A DNA stretch of 64,000 nt from Streptosporangium sp. NBC_01756. Its GTDB lineage: Bacteria > Actinomycetota > Actinomycetes > Streptosporangiales > Streptosporangiaceae. Below are positions 28,783 through 38,237 of this stretch, piece by piece. Within the stretch, counting starts at the first letter, position 1. Every line of letters starts with the position of its first letter. Both the position numbers and the translations under genes were made by a program. Below the pieces are notes generated by a model. That model was not told the origin of the DNA and did not search any database. It was given only the letters and a program-made list of their open reading frames with translations. The DNA lies in NCBI RefSeq assembly GCF_035917975.1, contig NZ_CP109130.1:3286001-3350000 (forward strand), given 5' to 3'.

Positions 28783-28788
28783 GTACGA
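28783..28788 (+). promoter_or_regulatory. Possible -10 for a leaderless pmt message
   Basis: TACGAT ends seven bases before the GTG at 28796, with TTGCCC upstream at about -35. The nearest purine-rich site (GGAGGGG) is too far (17 bases) to act on this GTG, so a leaderless start is plausible. Confidence 0.4.
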
Positions 28789-28795
28789 TGTCCGG

Positions 28796-30412
28796 GTGGC
28801 CGTGACCGACTTCACCAACCAGGATTTCGACCAGCCGGAGCCCAAGCCGGACGGCGGATCCCCGGGCTCCGTGCGTGATCGGCTGGTGCCGCCGATGCCG
28901 GGCAGCATCCTGTGGGGATGGCTGGGGCCGCTGCTGGTCGCCGGCTTCGGCGCGATCCTGCGGTTCGTCGACCTGGGCCGGCCGCGCGCGGTCATGTTCG
29001 ACGAGACGTACTACGCCAAGGACGCGTGGGCGCTGATCAAGTTCGGCGCCGAACGGGCCGTCCAAAAGGACGCCGACAAGCTGCTGATGCAGAACAGCAC
29101 CGACATCTGGCAGCAGTGCGCACCCGCCGAGCTCTCCAAGTGCGCCTCCTACGTCGTCCATCCGCCGCTGGGCAAGTGGATGATCGGCGTCGGTGAGCAG
29201 CTCTTCGGGATGAACCCGTTCGGCTGGCGGTTCGCCGGGGCGGTGGTCGGGGTGCTGTCGATCCTGATCCTGGCCCGGCTCGCCCGCCGGATGACCCGCT
29301 CCACGCTGCTGGGCTGCCTGGCGGGCCTGCTGCTGTCGATCGAGGGACTGCACTTCGTGCTGTCGCGGACCGCGCTGCTGGACATCTTCCTGATGTTCTT
29401 CGTGCTGGCCGGGTTCGCCTGCCTGGTGGTCGACCGCGACCGGGCACGCGGCCGGCTCGTCGACTGGTACGAGACCTCGCCGCTGAGCGAGCACGGCCCG
29501 TGGCTGGGCCTGCGGCCGTGGCGGCTCGCGGCCGGCGCCTGTCTGGGCGCGGCCTGCGCGGTCAAGTGGTCGGGGGTCTTCTTCCTGCTCGCCTTCGCGG
29601 TGATGTCCCTGGTCTGGGACGCCGGGGCCCGCCGTGCCGTCGGGCTGCGCAGGCCCTACAGCGGGACGCTCAGCAAAGACCTGCCCACCCTGCTGGGCAG
29701 CCTGGGCCTGGTTCCGGCGGCCGTCTACGTGGCCTCCTGGACCGGCTGGTTCGCCTCCGCCTCCGGCTGGGGGCGCAACTGGGAGCGGGCGACCTCCCAG
29801 GGCCCCGCCTACTTCGTCTTCGACTCGATCCGGTCGTGGCTGGACTATCACTTCCAGGTCCTCGGCTTCCACACCGGCCTGGCGACCCCGCACAGCTACC
29901 AGTCCGATCCGTGGAGCTGGCCGCTGCTGCTGCGCCCGGTGGCGTTCTTCTACGAGACTCCTAAAACCGGATGCGGAACGACGGGCTGCTCACAGGCGGT
30001 GCTCGGGGTCGGCACCCCGGTCATCTGGTACGGCGGGCTGGCCGCGCTCATCGCGATGGTCGCCTGGTACGTCGCCACCCGCGACTGGCGGGCCGGAGCG
30101 GTGCTGGTGGGTTACGCGGCCGGCTGGCTGCCCTGGTTCTACTACGCCATCGCCGACGACCGGACCATGTTCCTGTTCTACGCGATCCCCATGGTCCCCT
30201 TCATGATCATCGCGCTGACCCTGGCCGCCGGACTGATCATCGGACCGGTGGGCGCCCCGTCACGGCGCCGTATCGTCGGCGCCTCGGTCGTGGGCGCCTT
30301 CACGCTGCTGGCGCTGATCAACTTCTGGTGGCTCTACCCGGTGCTCACCGCCGAGATCATCCCCTACGCGGAGTGGCACGTGCGCATGATGTTCAAAAAG
30401 GGATGGATCTGA
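28796..30412 (+). CDS. pmt: Dolichyl-phosphate-mannose--protein mannosyltransferase (GT39)
   Basis: Integral membrane enzyme transferring mannose from polyprenyl-phosphomannose to Ser/Thr of exported proteins. It has the catalytic FDETYYAKDAWALI motif in the first external loop, HPPLGKWMI, EGLHFVLSRTALLD and RLVDW. About ten membrane helices are visible, and the C-terminus reads ALINFWWLYPVLTAEIIPYAEW. From the GTG at 28796 it has 538 residues, like actinobacterial Pmt. A degraded second copy lies 1 kb away. The nearby GT2 enzyme may supply its lipid-linked sugar. Confidence 0.93.
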   Translation: MAVTDFTNQDFDQPEPKPDGGSPGSVRDRLVPPMPGSILWGWLGPLLVAGFGAILRFVDLGRPRAVMFDETYYAKDAWALIKFGAERAVQKDADKLLMQNSTDIWQQCAPAELSKCASYVVHPPLGKWMIGVGEQLFGMNPFGWRFAGAVVGVLSILILARLARRMTRSTLLGCLAGLLLSIEGLHFVLSRTALLDIFLMFFVLAGFACLVVDRDRARGRLVDWYETSPLSEHGPWLGLRPWRLAAGACLGAACAVKWSGVFFLLAFAVMSLVWDAGARRAVGLRRPYSGTLSKDLPTLLGSLGLVPAAVYVASWTGWFASASGWGRNWERATSQGPAYFVFDSIRSWLDYHFQVLGFHTGLATPHSYQSDPWSWPLLLRPVAFFYETPKTGCGTTGCSQAVLGVGTPVIWYGGLAALIAMVAWYVATRDWRAGAVLVGYAAGWLPWFYYAIADDRTMFLFYAIPMVPFMIIALTLAAGLIIGPVGAPSRRRIVGASVVGAFTLLALINFWWLYPVLTAEIIPYAEWHVRMMFKKGWI

Positions 30413-30524
30413 CCGTCCATACATATGAGCTGCTTAGAGCCGATTCCATAGGGTAGGGGACGTGCAGGAGCCATTACGTCACGTTCATCGTCAGAGCAGG
30501 CCCGGATACGGCAGACTTCGAAAC

Positions 30525-31739
30525 ATGCCTGCACCGGACGTGGCCGCGCTCCTCTCCGAGCTGGAGCGATCCGAGCCCCACGACGCCGAGCACGCCCGGA
30601 GCGCCATCGACTGGCTGACCGGTGGCGAACCTCTGGAAACCATCACCGAGCTCAACATGTGCGAGTTCCTCTGGTACACGCTGCCGACCAAGATCGCCGG
30701 CGACCGCCCCGCGATCGCCCGCGCGCTGGGCAGCCTGCTGCGGCTGGGTGGCATGGAGCGCTACGCCGCGCTCTGCTCGTCCTCGACGACCGCGCAGATC
30801 CTGCGGACCTACAACCGTTCGGGCGAGGACGCCGGGGCGGCCGCCTACCAGAGCGCCCTGGACGCCACCGGGGTGCTCCCGCCTGACGTGCCCGAACTGC
30901 GGTGGAGCTCGATCATGGGCCCGGAGGAGCTGGGCGCGCACGGGGCCTGCTCCGCCGCCCTGGAGCTCGCCATCGTCTCCGGGGAGCTCACCTCGGACTC
31001 ATCCGAACGGCAGGCGCTGACCCGCCACTGGCTGACGACGCCCCGCGCCGAGCTGGGCGGGGACAACTGGCTCCACCGGGTCCAGGGCGAGCGGCTGAAC
31101 CGCTGGGTGCTGGGCCGGGGCGCCGCCTGGCGCGAGCTCGCCCAGCCCTTCGAGGTGCGCCTGCACGCCCCGATCCCGGCCCCGGCCGAGGATCATCTCG
31201 ACGCGCTGCGGTGGCTGCTGGAGCTGGGCCGCCGGCCGGGCGGCATCCCGCTGACCCAGCGGCACAACCTGGCCCGCGCCGTGCTCGCGGAGAGCACCTG
31301 GAGCGCCGCGGAGCTGGCGGCGGTCCGCGAGGTGGCCCAGGGACCGATGGGCGCACTGCGCCGTGCCGGCAGACGGCTGGTGACCACTCCGGCCGGGGAA
31401 CGCCTGCTGCAGGACCACGACCAGCTCTGGGAGGCCGCGGCGGCAGCCCTGCTGGCCCCTGAGGCCGGGGAGCACGGCTTCCGGGCCTCGGCCCGGGAGG
31501 TGGCGCTGATGCTGCTGGCCGACGGCTCGCCCGCCGACCATGACCGCGTCGCCGCGGTGATCGCCTGTGAGGAGTGGCAGATCTCCGAGGTGGATGCCTC
31601 CTTGGCCGAGCTGGGACGGCGTCTGGACGCCTTCGCCCTCCGGCGGGCGGGCACACTCACCCCGGCGGGCCGGTCGGCCGCCCTGGCCGCGCTGCGGAGC
31701 CACGCACTGCGGCCCCGGCGGTATGTCAGCATGAGCTGA
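30525..31739 (+). CDS. Hypothetical helical protein
   Basis: 404 residues with no recognised domain. It is mostly alpha-helical by composition, with repeated Leu/Ala-rich segments. A possible winged-helix-like C-terminal stretch (LMLLADGSPADHDRVAAVIACEE, broken here into LMLLADGSPADHDRV plus the rest) ends in LTPAGRSAALAALRSHAL. No signal peptide or membrane segment. The ATG at 30525 is chosen; an in-frame codon at 30462 is less likely because the first 21 residues are basic and unlike the rest. It lies alone between pmt and an AI-2E transporter gene. Function unknown. Confidence 0.65.
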   Translation: MPAPDVAALLSELERSEPHDAEHARSAIDWLTGGEPLETITELNMCEFLWYTLPTKIAGDRPAIARALGSLLRLGGMERYAALCSSSTTAQILRTYNRSGEDAGAAAYQSALDATGVLPPDVPELRWSSIMGPEELGAHGACSAALELAIVSGELTSDSSERQALTRHWLTTPRAELGGDNWLHRVQGERLNRWVLGRGAAWRELAQPFEVRLHAPIPAPAEDHLDALRWLLELGRRPGGIPLTQRHNLARAVLAESTWSAAELAAVREVAQGPMGALRRAGRRLVTTPAGERLLQDHDQLWEAAAAALLAPEAGEHGFRASAREVALMLLADGSPADHDRVAAVIACEEWQISEVDASLAELGRRLDAFALRRAGTLTPAGRSAALAALRSHALRPRRYVSMS

Positions 31740-31809
31740 GTTCCCCGGGGGTGACGCCCGCCACTCCCCCGAGCGGACTAATCCTTCCCGCAGCGGGCAG
31801 TGGCCGTCC

Positions 31810-33027
31810 GTGTCCGAGTCAATCTCCCGTGACCGTGCCGAACCGGCCACCTCCGTCCCCACCACCGGCGAGCACCCGGCGGAACCGGTGCTCACCTCTG
31901 CCGGGCCGATGCCCCCGGCCGACGCTCCCGTGGTCGGCCCGACGCGCCGGGCCTCCGTCGACGCGCCCTCCGACGATCTTCCCTTCGGCCGGCCCGGGCA
32001 GTCGATGCGCAACCACCCGTTCGTGTTCGGTTTCACCGCCGCCCTCGGGGTGCTCACCGCCTGGTGGCTGGTTCAGGCTGTCGTGAGCGCGAGTTCGGTG
32101 CTGATTCTGATCATCGTCTCGCTCTTCCTCGCCATCGGCCTGAACCCGGCCGTCGAGGCGCTGCAGAAGCGCGGGCTCGCCCGCATGGTCGCGATCACCG
32201 TGGTCTTCCTGGGGGTCATCGCCGTCTTCGCCGGCTTCGGCCTGGCCGTGGTCCCACCGCTCACCACGCAGTCCACCGACTTCATGGCCAAGCTCCCCCA
32301 GTACGTCCAAGAACTGCAGAACAACCCGATGATCCGCGACCTGGACCAGCGCTTCCAGCTTCTGGACAAGATCCAGCAGTACGTGACCAGCGGCGACTTC
32401 GGCAGCCAGATGTTCGGCGGCGTCCTCGGCTTCGGTCAGGTGCTCATCGGGGCGGTCTTCAACGCGCTGACGGTCCTGGTCCTGACGCTCTACTTCCTGG
32501 GCTCGCTGAACTCCCTCAAGAAGATGGCCTACCGCCTGGTGCCGAAGTCCCGCAGGACCCGCACCAGCCTGCTCGGCGACCAGATCCTCGACAGCATCGG
32601 CGGCTACGTCGCCGGCAACCTGATCATCTCGCTGATCGCCGGCGTGACGACCTTCTTCTTCCTGTTCTTCATGAAGGTCCCCTACGCCCTGGCGCTGGCC
32701 CTCATCGTGGCCCTGACCGACCTCATCCCGATGGTCGGCGCCTTCATCGGCGCGGGGGTCGCCTCCCTGGTGGGGTTCTTCGTCTCGCCGACCGTCGGCA
32801 TCATCTGCCTGGTCTTCTTCACCGTCTACCAGCAGATCGAGAACTACTGGATCGCGCCGAGCGTGATGAAGAGCTCGGTGGACGTCCCACCGCTCGCCAC
32901 GATCGTCGGTGCCCTGCTCGGCGGTGCCCTGCTCGGCGTGCTGGGCGCCCTGCTCGGCATCCCGCTGGTCGCGGCCGTCCTGCTCATCGTCCGCGAGGTG
33001 GTCATGCCCCGGCAGGAACGGGCCTGA
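31810..33027 (+). CDS. AI-2E family transporter (PerM/YdiK-like)
   Basis: The first ~65 residues are hydrophilic and Pro/Thr-rich. Then come about eight membrane segments, with a cytoplasmic or periplasmic amphipathic stretch (LPQYVQELQNNPMIRDL) after the third, as in the AI-2E exporter family. Conserved C-terminal features include LTDLIPMVGAFIGAG and QQIENYWIAPSVM. Proteins of this family export small signals or ions; the substrate cannot be told. GTG at 31810 is the start used; there is no clear ribosome site. Confidence 0.85.
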   Translation: MSESISRDRAEPATSVPTTGEHPAEPVLTSAGPMPPADAPVVGPTRRASVDAPSDDLPFGRPGQSMRNHPFVFGFTAALGVLTAWWLVQAVVSASSVLILIIVSLFLAIGLNPAVEALQKRGLARMVAITVVFLGVIAVFAGFGLAVVPPLTTQSTDFMAKLPQYVQELQNNPMIRDLDQRFQLLDKIQQYVTSGDFGSQMFGGVLGFGQVLIGAVFNALTVLVLTLYFLGSLNSLKKMAYRLVPKSRRTRTSLLGDQILDSIGGYVAGNLIISLIAGVTTFFFLFFMKVPYALALALIVALTDLIPMVGAFIGAGVASLVGFFVSPTVGIICLVFFTVYQQIENYWIAPSVMKSSVDVPPLATIVGALLGGALLGVLGALLGIPLVAAVLLIVREVVMPRQERA

Positions 33028-33157
33028 CCGGTGGAGTACGGCGGGCGCCCGCCCCGCCCGGCATAACACCATATCTCCGGCTATTCAAGATCGGCGGCAT
33101 CGTTTAGGGGGCTGATAGGGGTAGGAGGCCTCGGAGCTAGGGGGTTCTCCTGAAGAG

Positions 33158-34672
33158 ATGGCGCAAACTCGCACCATCTCCCTACCGGAGAGAGTCGGTC
33201 GCATCGACGGGCTCTCCACATTCGCCTGGCGCCCCGTCACGGTGGTCGCCCTCGTCTTCTTCTCGATACTGCTCGCCTTCAGCCCCTGGTACGGCTACTA
33301 CAAGGACGAGCTGTACTTCCGCATGATCGGTGAGCATCCCGACTGGGGATATGTCGATCAGCCTCCCCTGACACCGCTGCTCGCCAGGGCGGCCGTGCTG
33401 CTCCTCGGCGACACCGTCACGGCCGTGCGCGTGCCCGCGGCGCTGGGCGCCGCGGCACTGGTCGTACTCGTCGCCCTGATCGCGAGGGAACTGGGCGGAG
33501 GCCGTACGGCCCAGCTCCTCGCCGCGGTGGCGATCACCACCGCCTCCTCCACCGTGGTGGGCGGACACAGCCTGCTCACCACCAGCTTCGACGCCCCGCT
33601 GTGGGCGGCGGCGATCCTCTTCGTCCTCCGGGCCCTGCTGCGCGGGGACCGGAAATGGTGGATCGCCGCCGGTGCGGTGATCGGGATCGCGACCTACAAC
33701 AAGCATCTGATCGCGCTGCTGGTCGTCGGACTGGCCGTCGGACTGGCCGCCGCCGGGCCGAGGCGCCTGTTCCGTGACCCCCGCCTGTGGGCCGGAGTCC
33801 TCGCCGCGGTGGCGATCGCCGTACCGAACCTGCTCTACCAGATCACCAACGACTGGCCGCAGGCGACGATGGCCGCGGCGCTGAGCGACGACCGGGGCGC
33901 GGAGATGCGCGCCATGTTCGTACCCATGCAGGTCCTGCTGCTCGGACCGGTGGGCGGGGTGTTCGCCGTGGCGGGCTGGGTCCGGCTCTGGCGGGACCGG
34001 CGGGTGCGTTCCCTGGCGATCGCCTACCCGGTGGCCGCCGCCGTGGTCCTGCTGATGGGCGGCCGGTTCGACTACGCGGCGGGACTGCTCATCCTGCTGC
34101 TCGCCGCGGGCTGCGTGAGCGTGACCGCGTGGATGGCGGACCGTGGGACGCGGCGCCGGCTCGCCGTCGGCGGACTGGTGTTCAACGGCGTCTACTGCGC
34201 CGCGTTCAACCTGCCGCTGATCCCCGCGGCGATGCTGGCGCAGACACCGATCCCCGCGTTCAACGAGGTCACCGCCGACCAGATCGGCTGGCCCGAATTC
34301 GCCGCCCAGGTCACGGAGGTGGTGCGCGGGCTGCCCGCCGGGGATCGGGCGGGTGCCGTGCTGCTCGCCGGCGGCATCGGCGAGGCCGGCATGCTCGACC
34401 GGGAGGCGGACCGCGGCGTCCTGCCCCCCGTCTACAGCGGCCACAACCATCTGCACCGCTACGGCCCGCCTCCGGACCGGGCCACCGCCGTCATCGCCGT
34501 CAGGGTGCCGCTCGAACTGCTGAACACCCAGTTCGGCACGTGCTCCGAGGCGGCACGCCTGGACAACGGCCTCGGCGTCCAGAACGAGCGGCAGGGCCTG
34601 CCGGTCTTCGTGTGCCGTGGCCTCAAGGAGCCGTGGAGCACGGCGTGGCCGCGCTTCCAGCTCTACGGGTGA
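33158..34672 (+). CDS. GT-C-fold membrane glycosyltransferase (ArnT/PMT_2-like)
   Basis: 504 residues with at least ten hydrophobic segments. The N-terminal loop has YGYYKDELYFRMIGEHPDWG and VDQPPLTPLLAR, the acidic and PPL motifs of the PMT_2/ArnT family acting on polyprenyl-phosphate sugars. The last ~100 residues form a soluble external domain. ATG at 33158 follows a GAAGAG-type site. It is the third GT-C enzyme of the region (with 24523 and 28796), so this stretch looks devoted to envelope glycosylation. Confidence 0.82.
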   Translation: MAQTRTISLPERVGRIDGLSTFAWRPVTVVALVFFSILLAFSPWYGYYKDELYFRMIGEHPDWGYVDQPPLTPLLARAAVLLLGDTVTAVRVPAALGAAALVVLVALIARELGGGRTAQLLAAVAITTASSTVVGGHSLLTTSFDAPLWAAAILFVLRALLRGDRKWWIAAGAVIGIATYNKHLIALLVVGLAVGLAAAGPRRLFRDPRLWAGVLAAVAIAVPNLLYQITNDWPQATMAAALSDDRGAEMRAMFVPMQVLLLGPVGGVFAVAGWVRLWRDRRVRSLAIAYPVAAAVVLLMGGRFDYAAGLLILLLAAGCVSVTAWMADRGTRRRLAVGGLVFNGVYCAAFNLPLIPAAMLAQTPIPAFNEVTADQIGWPEFAAQVTEVVRGLPAGDRAGAVLLAGGIGEAGMLDREADRGVLPPVYSGHNHLHRYGPPPDRATAVIAVRVPLELLNTQFGTCSEAARLDNGLGVQNERQGLPVFVCRGLKEPWSTAWPRFQLYG

Positions 34673-34988
34673 CCGCGGACCGGAAGACCGGCCGGAACGG
34701 CAGAGCCGCTACGGCTACCGCCGGACGATTCGAAAGTCGCTCGCCGACCGGTCACACGGACTCGGACGACCGCCGGGGTGCGCCCGGACGGACGGCGGCC
34801 ACGATACGGATGGCCGGATGCCCCGGGCCTCGGCATCGCCGATGGGGCCGGGCAACCGAGTCAACGGCGGGTCGGTATCCGTACTTCCCGACGTGTTGAA
34901 ATCGGCGGCGGTTATCCCTTCCCTCAGCAAGATCAGGCCAGGTATGTTTGTGCCGTCATCGAAGGAAAGTTTCACCAATGGAGGAACA
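34673..34988. other. Intergenic, nothing recognised
   Basis: About 315 bp between the GT-C gene and the I36-like gene. GC-rich, no convincing open frame; the last ~50 bp should contain the promoter of the secreted protein (TATGTT at 34943). Confidence 0.5.
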
Positions 34989-35402
34989 TTGGGAAAGAAG
35001 CTTCAGATGCTGGCACTACCGATCGCGGCCGTTGCGCTGGCCACCCTGACGAGCGTTCCCGCCCAGGCGGCCGATGGCTACAACCGATGCCATGACGACC
35101 ACTACTGTCTGTTCTCCGGCCTCGACGGCACGGGCGACATCATCGAGATCCAGAGCGATACGCCGGATCTCGCCGCACTCAACATGGCCGGCCGGGCCAA
35201 GTCGGACTGGAACCGCACGGATTCCTACATCCACCTTTACTCCGAAGCCGACTACGGCGGCTGCTCCGCGCTGACCACCCCTGGTGGGAAGGGCAATTTC
35301 TTCAGCACGTACCGCGACTTCTTCAATTCCGTCCGCATCGGCGGTCCGAACGGCCCGTCCTGCCTCACCTTCTCGGGTTCACGGGCCGACTCACACGGCT
35401 GA
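34989..35402 (+). CDS. Secreted peptidase-inhibitor I36-like small protein
   Basis: A 137-residue exported protein. Translation probably starts at TTG 34989, because GGAGG lies just before it and the product begins with a clean signal peptide (KKLQMLALPIAAVALATLTS, cleaved after AQA). An ATG at 34944 is the alternative. The mature part has four cysteines and the CxxxxYCLF...G motif followed by a second CSALTT...SCLTF, typical of the I36/SMI fold of Streptomyces metalloproteinase inhibitors and related small secreted proteins. Whether it inhibits a protease is unknown. Confidence 0.75.
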   Translation: MGKKLQMLALPIAAVALATLTSVPAQAADGYNRCHDDHYCLFSGLDGTGDIIEIQSDTPDLAALNMAGRAKSDWNRTDSYIHLYSEADYGGCSALTTPGGKGNFFSTYRDFFNSVRIGGPNGPSCLTFSGSRADSHG

Positions 35403-35412
35403 CGGAGACCCA

Positions 35413-35460
35413 GGCGGGCCGGGCATCGCCCAGCAGCGCATCGGCGATGCCCGGCCCGCC
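35413..35460. terminator. Bidirectional hairpin terminator
   Basis: A perfect 18-bp stem (35413-35430 with 35443-35460) and a 12-base loop lie between two convergent genes. It is one of the strongest hairpins of the window and can serve both strands. Confidence 0.85.
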
Positions 35461-35512
35461 GCCGGAACGGCGGGCCGGGGGTGCTCAGCCCTTGGCACTC
35501 AGTCTTTGATGC

Positions 35513-36946
35513 TCAGTCTTTGGCGCGCCGACCGTGGGAGGCCGCCTCGTACCGGTCGATCGCCTGGCCCAGCCGGGCCAGCTTCTCGGTGTAGGCGACC
35601 GGGTAGGCACCGGGCTCGGTGGCCGGTCGGCCGGCGTCGACGTACTGGGTGCCGAGGTTGGTGAATGCGACGACGACGTAGTGGCGCCCCGCCTTGCCCG
35701 GCAGGGACCTGACGATGCCCGCGTCGGCACCTGAGTTGCCGACCCACCCGGTCTTGTGCGCGAACGTGACCTGCGCCTGCTCGTTGCAGGGCCGTACGTC
35801 CTGGCCGAATTTGTTGCCCGCGACCGTCACCGAGCCGTCGGCGGCCACCCACCGCGACGCCACCCGCTGCGGGATGCCCGGAGCCGGGTAGGTGCTGCCG
35901 CACCGGTTCGGGGTGGAGAGCATGTCGTTGAAGCCCTGCTCGCCGAGCAGCTTCTTGAACACCTGGCGGGAGGTGGGACTCAGCACCTCACCGGTGACCG
36001 GCGTGCCGTCGGGGGCGGTCCACGCCTTGCCCCGTACGCCGTTGACCAGCGCGAGGAGCTTGGCCGTGTCCAGCGAGCTCATCGTGACCGGGTTGGACCA
36101 GCGGCCGCCGTTGTCCGGGTTGGTGTTCTTCAGTTGCATGGTCTCCAGGCCCAGGTCCTGGAAGGTCTTGTTGAGCTCGTCCACCGCACCGCGGTCGTGC
36201 AGCAGCTTCACCAGCGCGCAGGACGCGCTGTTGGACGAAGAGGTGATCGAGGCGTCCATATAGGCGCCGACGGTGTTGCTGGTCGGGCCACCGCACAGTG
36301 AGCTGGGCACCGTGGGCTGGTAGTCGTAGGTGTCCTCAAGCTTGATCTCGCCCTTGTCCACCAGCCGCAGCACCCCGAAGTTGACCATCAGCTTCAGCAC
36401 GGAGGCCGGGTAGGGGAGCATGAAGTCGATGGGCGCGTTCTCCCGGCCCGGCACCACATCGATGGTTCCCTTGCCCTGGTTGGCGTACCATCCGGCGTCG
36501 TCCCACTGCCGCCATCGCACCTGGGTCGTGTGGAAGTTCCGGTCCACCGGCACGACGATCCCGCGCGGATACTGCGGGCTCATCAACACCGTGCCCGACG
36601 ACACCGGCCGGCCCTGCCGGTCCAGCTCCAGCACCGTCACATCGAGCTGCGGCTGCTGGACGATCGGCTTGGGATCGGCGGCCTTCGCGAACAGCCGGGC
36701 ATAGTCGGTGGCCGTCTTCGCGTCCTTGTCGACCACCTCGGCAAGCGTCCGGGCCTGTGCGGATCCCGGCGGGGCCAGATCGAGGACCTGCTCGAAGCGC
36801 AGCTCGGTCATGACGTCCTGCAAGAAGCGAGCCACCTCGCCGGTTTCGGCGGCCTGGGCAGGCGGTACCGCAGCGCCCAACAGCATCGAGGCGGTGGCCA
36901 GCGCGACCGCAGCGCGTCGACTCGTCCGTGTTCGGAAAATTGACAT
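35513..36946 (-). CDS. Exported serine hydrolase, beta-lactamase/transpeptidase-like
   Basis: Signal peptide RRAAVALATASMLLGAAVPP ending at AQA. The mature protein has the serine active-site triad of penicillin-recognising enzymes: PASVLK (SxxK) near residue 178, SSSN (SxN) near 237, and HKTG (KTG) near 395. Class A-like arrangement with a long N-terminal extension of ~140 residues. It could be a D-Ala-D-Ala carboxypeptidase/endopeptidase or a beta-lactamase; the sequence alone does not decide. Single gene, convergent with the I36-like gene and sharing its terminator. Confidence 0.85.
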   Translation of the reverse strand: MSIFRTRTSRRAAVALATASMLLGAAVPPAQAAETGEVARFLQDVMTELRFEQVLDLAPPGSAQARTLAEVVDKDAKTATDYARLFAKAADPKPIVQQPQLDVTVLELDRQGRPVSSGTVLMSPQYPRGIVVPVDRNFHTTQVRWRQWDDAGWYANQGKGTIDVVPGRENAPIDFMLPYPASVLKLMVNFGVLRLVDKGEIKLEDTYDYQPTVPSSLCGGPTSNTVGAYMDASITSSSNSASCALVKLLHDRGAVDELNKTFQDLGLETMQLKNTNPDNGGRWSNPVTMSSLDTAKLLALVNGVRGKAWTAPDGTPVTGEVLSPTSRQVFKKLLGEQGFNDMLSTPNRCGSTYPAPGIPQRVASRWVAADGSVTVAGNKFGQDVRPCNEQAQVTFAHKTGWVGNSGADAGIVRSLPGKAGRHYVVVAFTNLGTQYVDAGRPATEPGAYPVAYTEKLARLGQAIDRYEAASHGRRAKD

Positions 36947-37143
36947 GGGCCATGATCATAGTCAGTGATCACCCCGCACTTCCGGCATTTCGCACATTTC
37001 ACCCTTCCGCGCCAGGTCGAACACGCCGCCTCCGTCGCGGGCGGATCCTGCCCATCCCGGCCGCTCGGCCTTCACCGCATCGACCCACCACGGCGGCCCA
37101 GTAGGAGCCCGCACAGGTAGGCGACCCCCTCGACCCGCCGCCC

Positions 37144-37280
37144 GAGCGCTGGACGGCACGGTGCCCGACATGATCAGCCGGTGGTACGGATTCGACGAGG
37201 CGGACCGGGCGTATCGCGACTTCGCCACCGCGCACCACACCCGCAGAAAATTCGTGATCTCGATGTGCGACGGGCTATGA
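37144..37280 (+). pseudogene. Short coding remnant, possibly an oxidoreductase C-terminus
   Basis: In one frame the DNA reads ALDGTVPDMISRWYGFDEAD then RAYRDFATAHHTRRKFVISM and stops at TGA 37278-37280. It resembles the end of a dehydrogenase/reductase but has no start and no upstream domain. The rest of 36947-37329 shows nothing else. Confidence 0.3.
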
Positions 37281-37329
37281 GCCATCGATGATCGGACCCG
37301 GTCGGCCGCCTCGCTTGCCCCTCTTTTCA

Positions 37330-37409
37330 AGTTAGTCACCTGACTAACTATGGACATCGACGATCGAGTCGGCTATGGTCATTCTCAAGTAAGTCAACTA
37401 ACTCACTTG
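37330..37409 (+). promoter_or_regulatory. Two palindromic operators before the NmrA-like gene
   Basis: Operator 1, AGTTAGTCACCTGACTAACT (37330-37349), is a perfect palindrome apart from its central CC. Operator 2 (37386-37409) begins CAAGTAAGT and ends ACTCACTTG. A TATGGT -10-like box at 37373 lies between them, so a repressor could bind around the promoter. This ACTAAC/GTTAGT pattern resembles HxlR/MarR-type sites. No regulator gene is adjacent. Confidence 0.6.
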
Positions 37410-37421
37410 AGGGGCAATTCC

Positions 37422-38237
37422 ATGATCGTAGTAACGGGTGCCACCGGGAACGTCGGCCGCGAGCTGGTCCGAATGCTCGCCGCGGCAGGCGAGCAGGTGA
37501 CCGCGGTCTCCCGGCAGCCCGCCCCGCTACCGGAGGGCGTCCGGCACAGCCAGGCCGACCTGGCCGAGCCCGCAAGCCTGCGGAGCGCGCTGGAGGGAGC
37601 CCGCGCCCTGTTCCTGCTGGTCGCCGGAGAGGACCCGCAGACCATCCTCGACCAGGCCGAGGCCGCCGGTGTGCGACGGGTCGTCCTGCTCTCCTCCCAG
37701 GGCGCGGGGACCCGGCCGCAGACCTATCGCCACCCCGCCGCCTTCGAGGAGGCAGTGCGCCGGTCCGGCCTGGACTGGACGATCCTGCGGCCGGGCGGCT
37801 TCGACTCCAACGCCTACGCCTGGGCCGAAACGATCCGCTCACAGCGTACGGCTGCCGCGCCGTTCGGCGATGTCGGGCTGCCGACGATCGACCCGGCCGA
37901 CATCGCCGAGGTCGCGGCCGTCGTCCTGCGTCAGGCGGGCCACGCCGGCCGCACCTACGAACTCACCGGCCCCGCCCCGGTCACTCCGCGGGAGCGGGCC
38001 GAGGCGATCGGTGCCGCGCTGGGCGCGCCGGTGCGGTTCGACGAGCAGACCCGCGAGGAGGCCCGGGCTCAGATGCTGCAGTTCATGCCCGAACCGGTCG
38101 TGGACGGCACCCTGTCCATCCTGGGCGAGCCGACCGCCGCCGAGCAGAAGGTGAGCCCCGACGTCGAGCGACTCCTCGGCCGCGCGCCGCGCGCCTTCGC
38201 CGACTGGGCCGCGCGCAACGTCGCGGCCTTCAGATGA
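37422..38237 (+). CDS. NmrA-like NAD(P)-binding protein
   Basis: Atypical short-chain dehydrogenase family: MIVVTGATGNVGRELVRMLA is the TGxxGxxG nucleotide site, followed by VVLLSSQGAG and ILRPGGFDSN. The catalytic YxxxK of classical SDRs is absent, as in NmrA/azoreductase-type proteins that act as redox sensors or quinone reductases. 271 residues; GAGGGG precedes the ATG. First gene of a three-gene operon with a PPOX-type protein and a haloalkane dehalogenase-like enzyme, controlled by the palindromes upstream. Confidence 0.85.
   Translation: MIVVTGATGNVGRELVRMLAAAGEQVTAVSRQPAPLPEGVRHSQADLAEPASLRSALEGARALFLLVAGEDPQTILDQAEAAGVRRVVLLSSQGAGTRPQTYRHPAAFEEAVRRSGLDWTILRPGGFDSNAYAWAETIRSQRTAAAPFGDVGLPTIDPADIAEVAAVVLRQAGHAGRTYELTGPAPVTPRERAEAIGAALGAPVRFDEQTREEARAQMLQFMPEPVVDGTLSILGEPTAAEQKVSPDVERLLGRAPRAFADWAARNVAAFR

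Noticed and set aside
36962-37357. Minus-strand frame of 131 residues
   Set aside because: No domain, no ribosome site, low-complexity composition, and it overlaps the operator palindromes.
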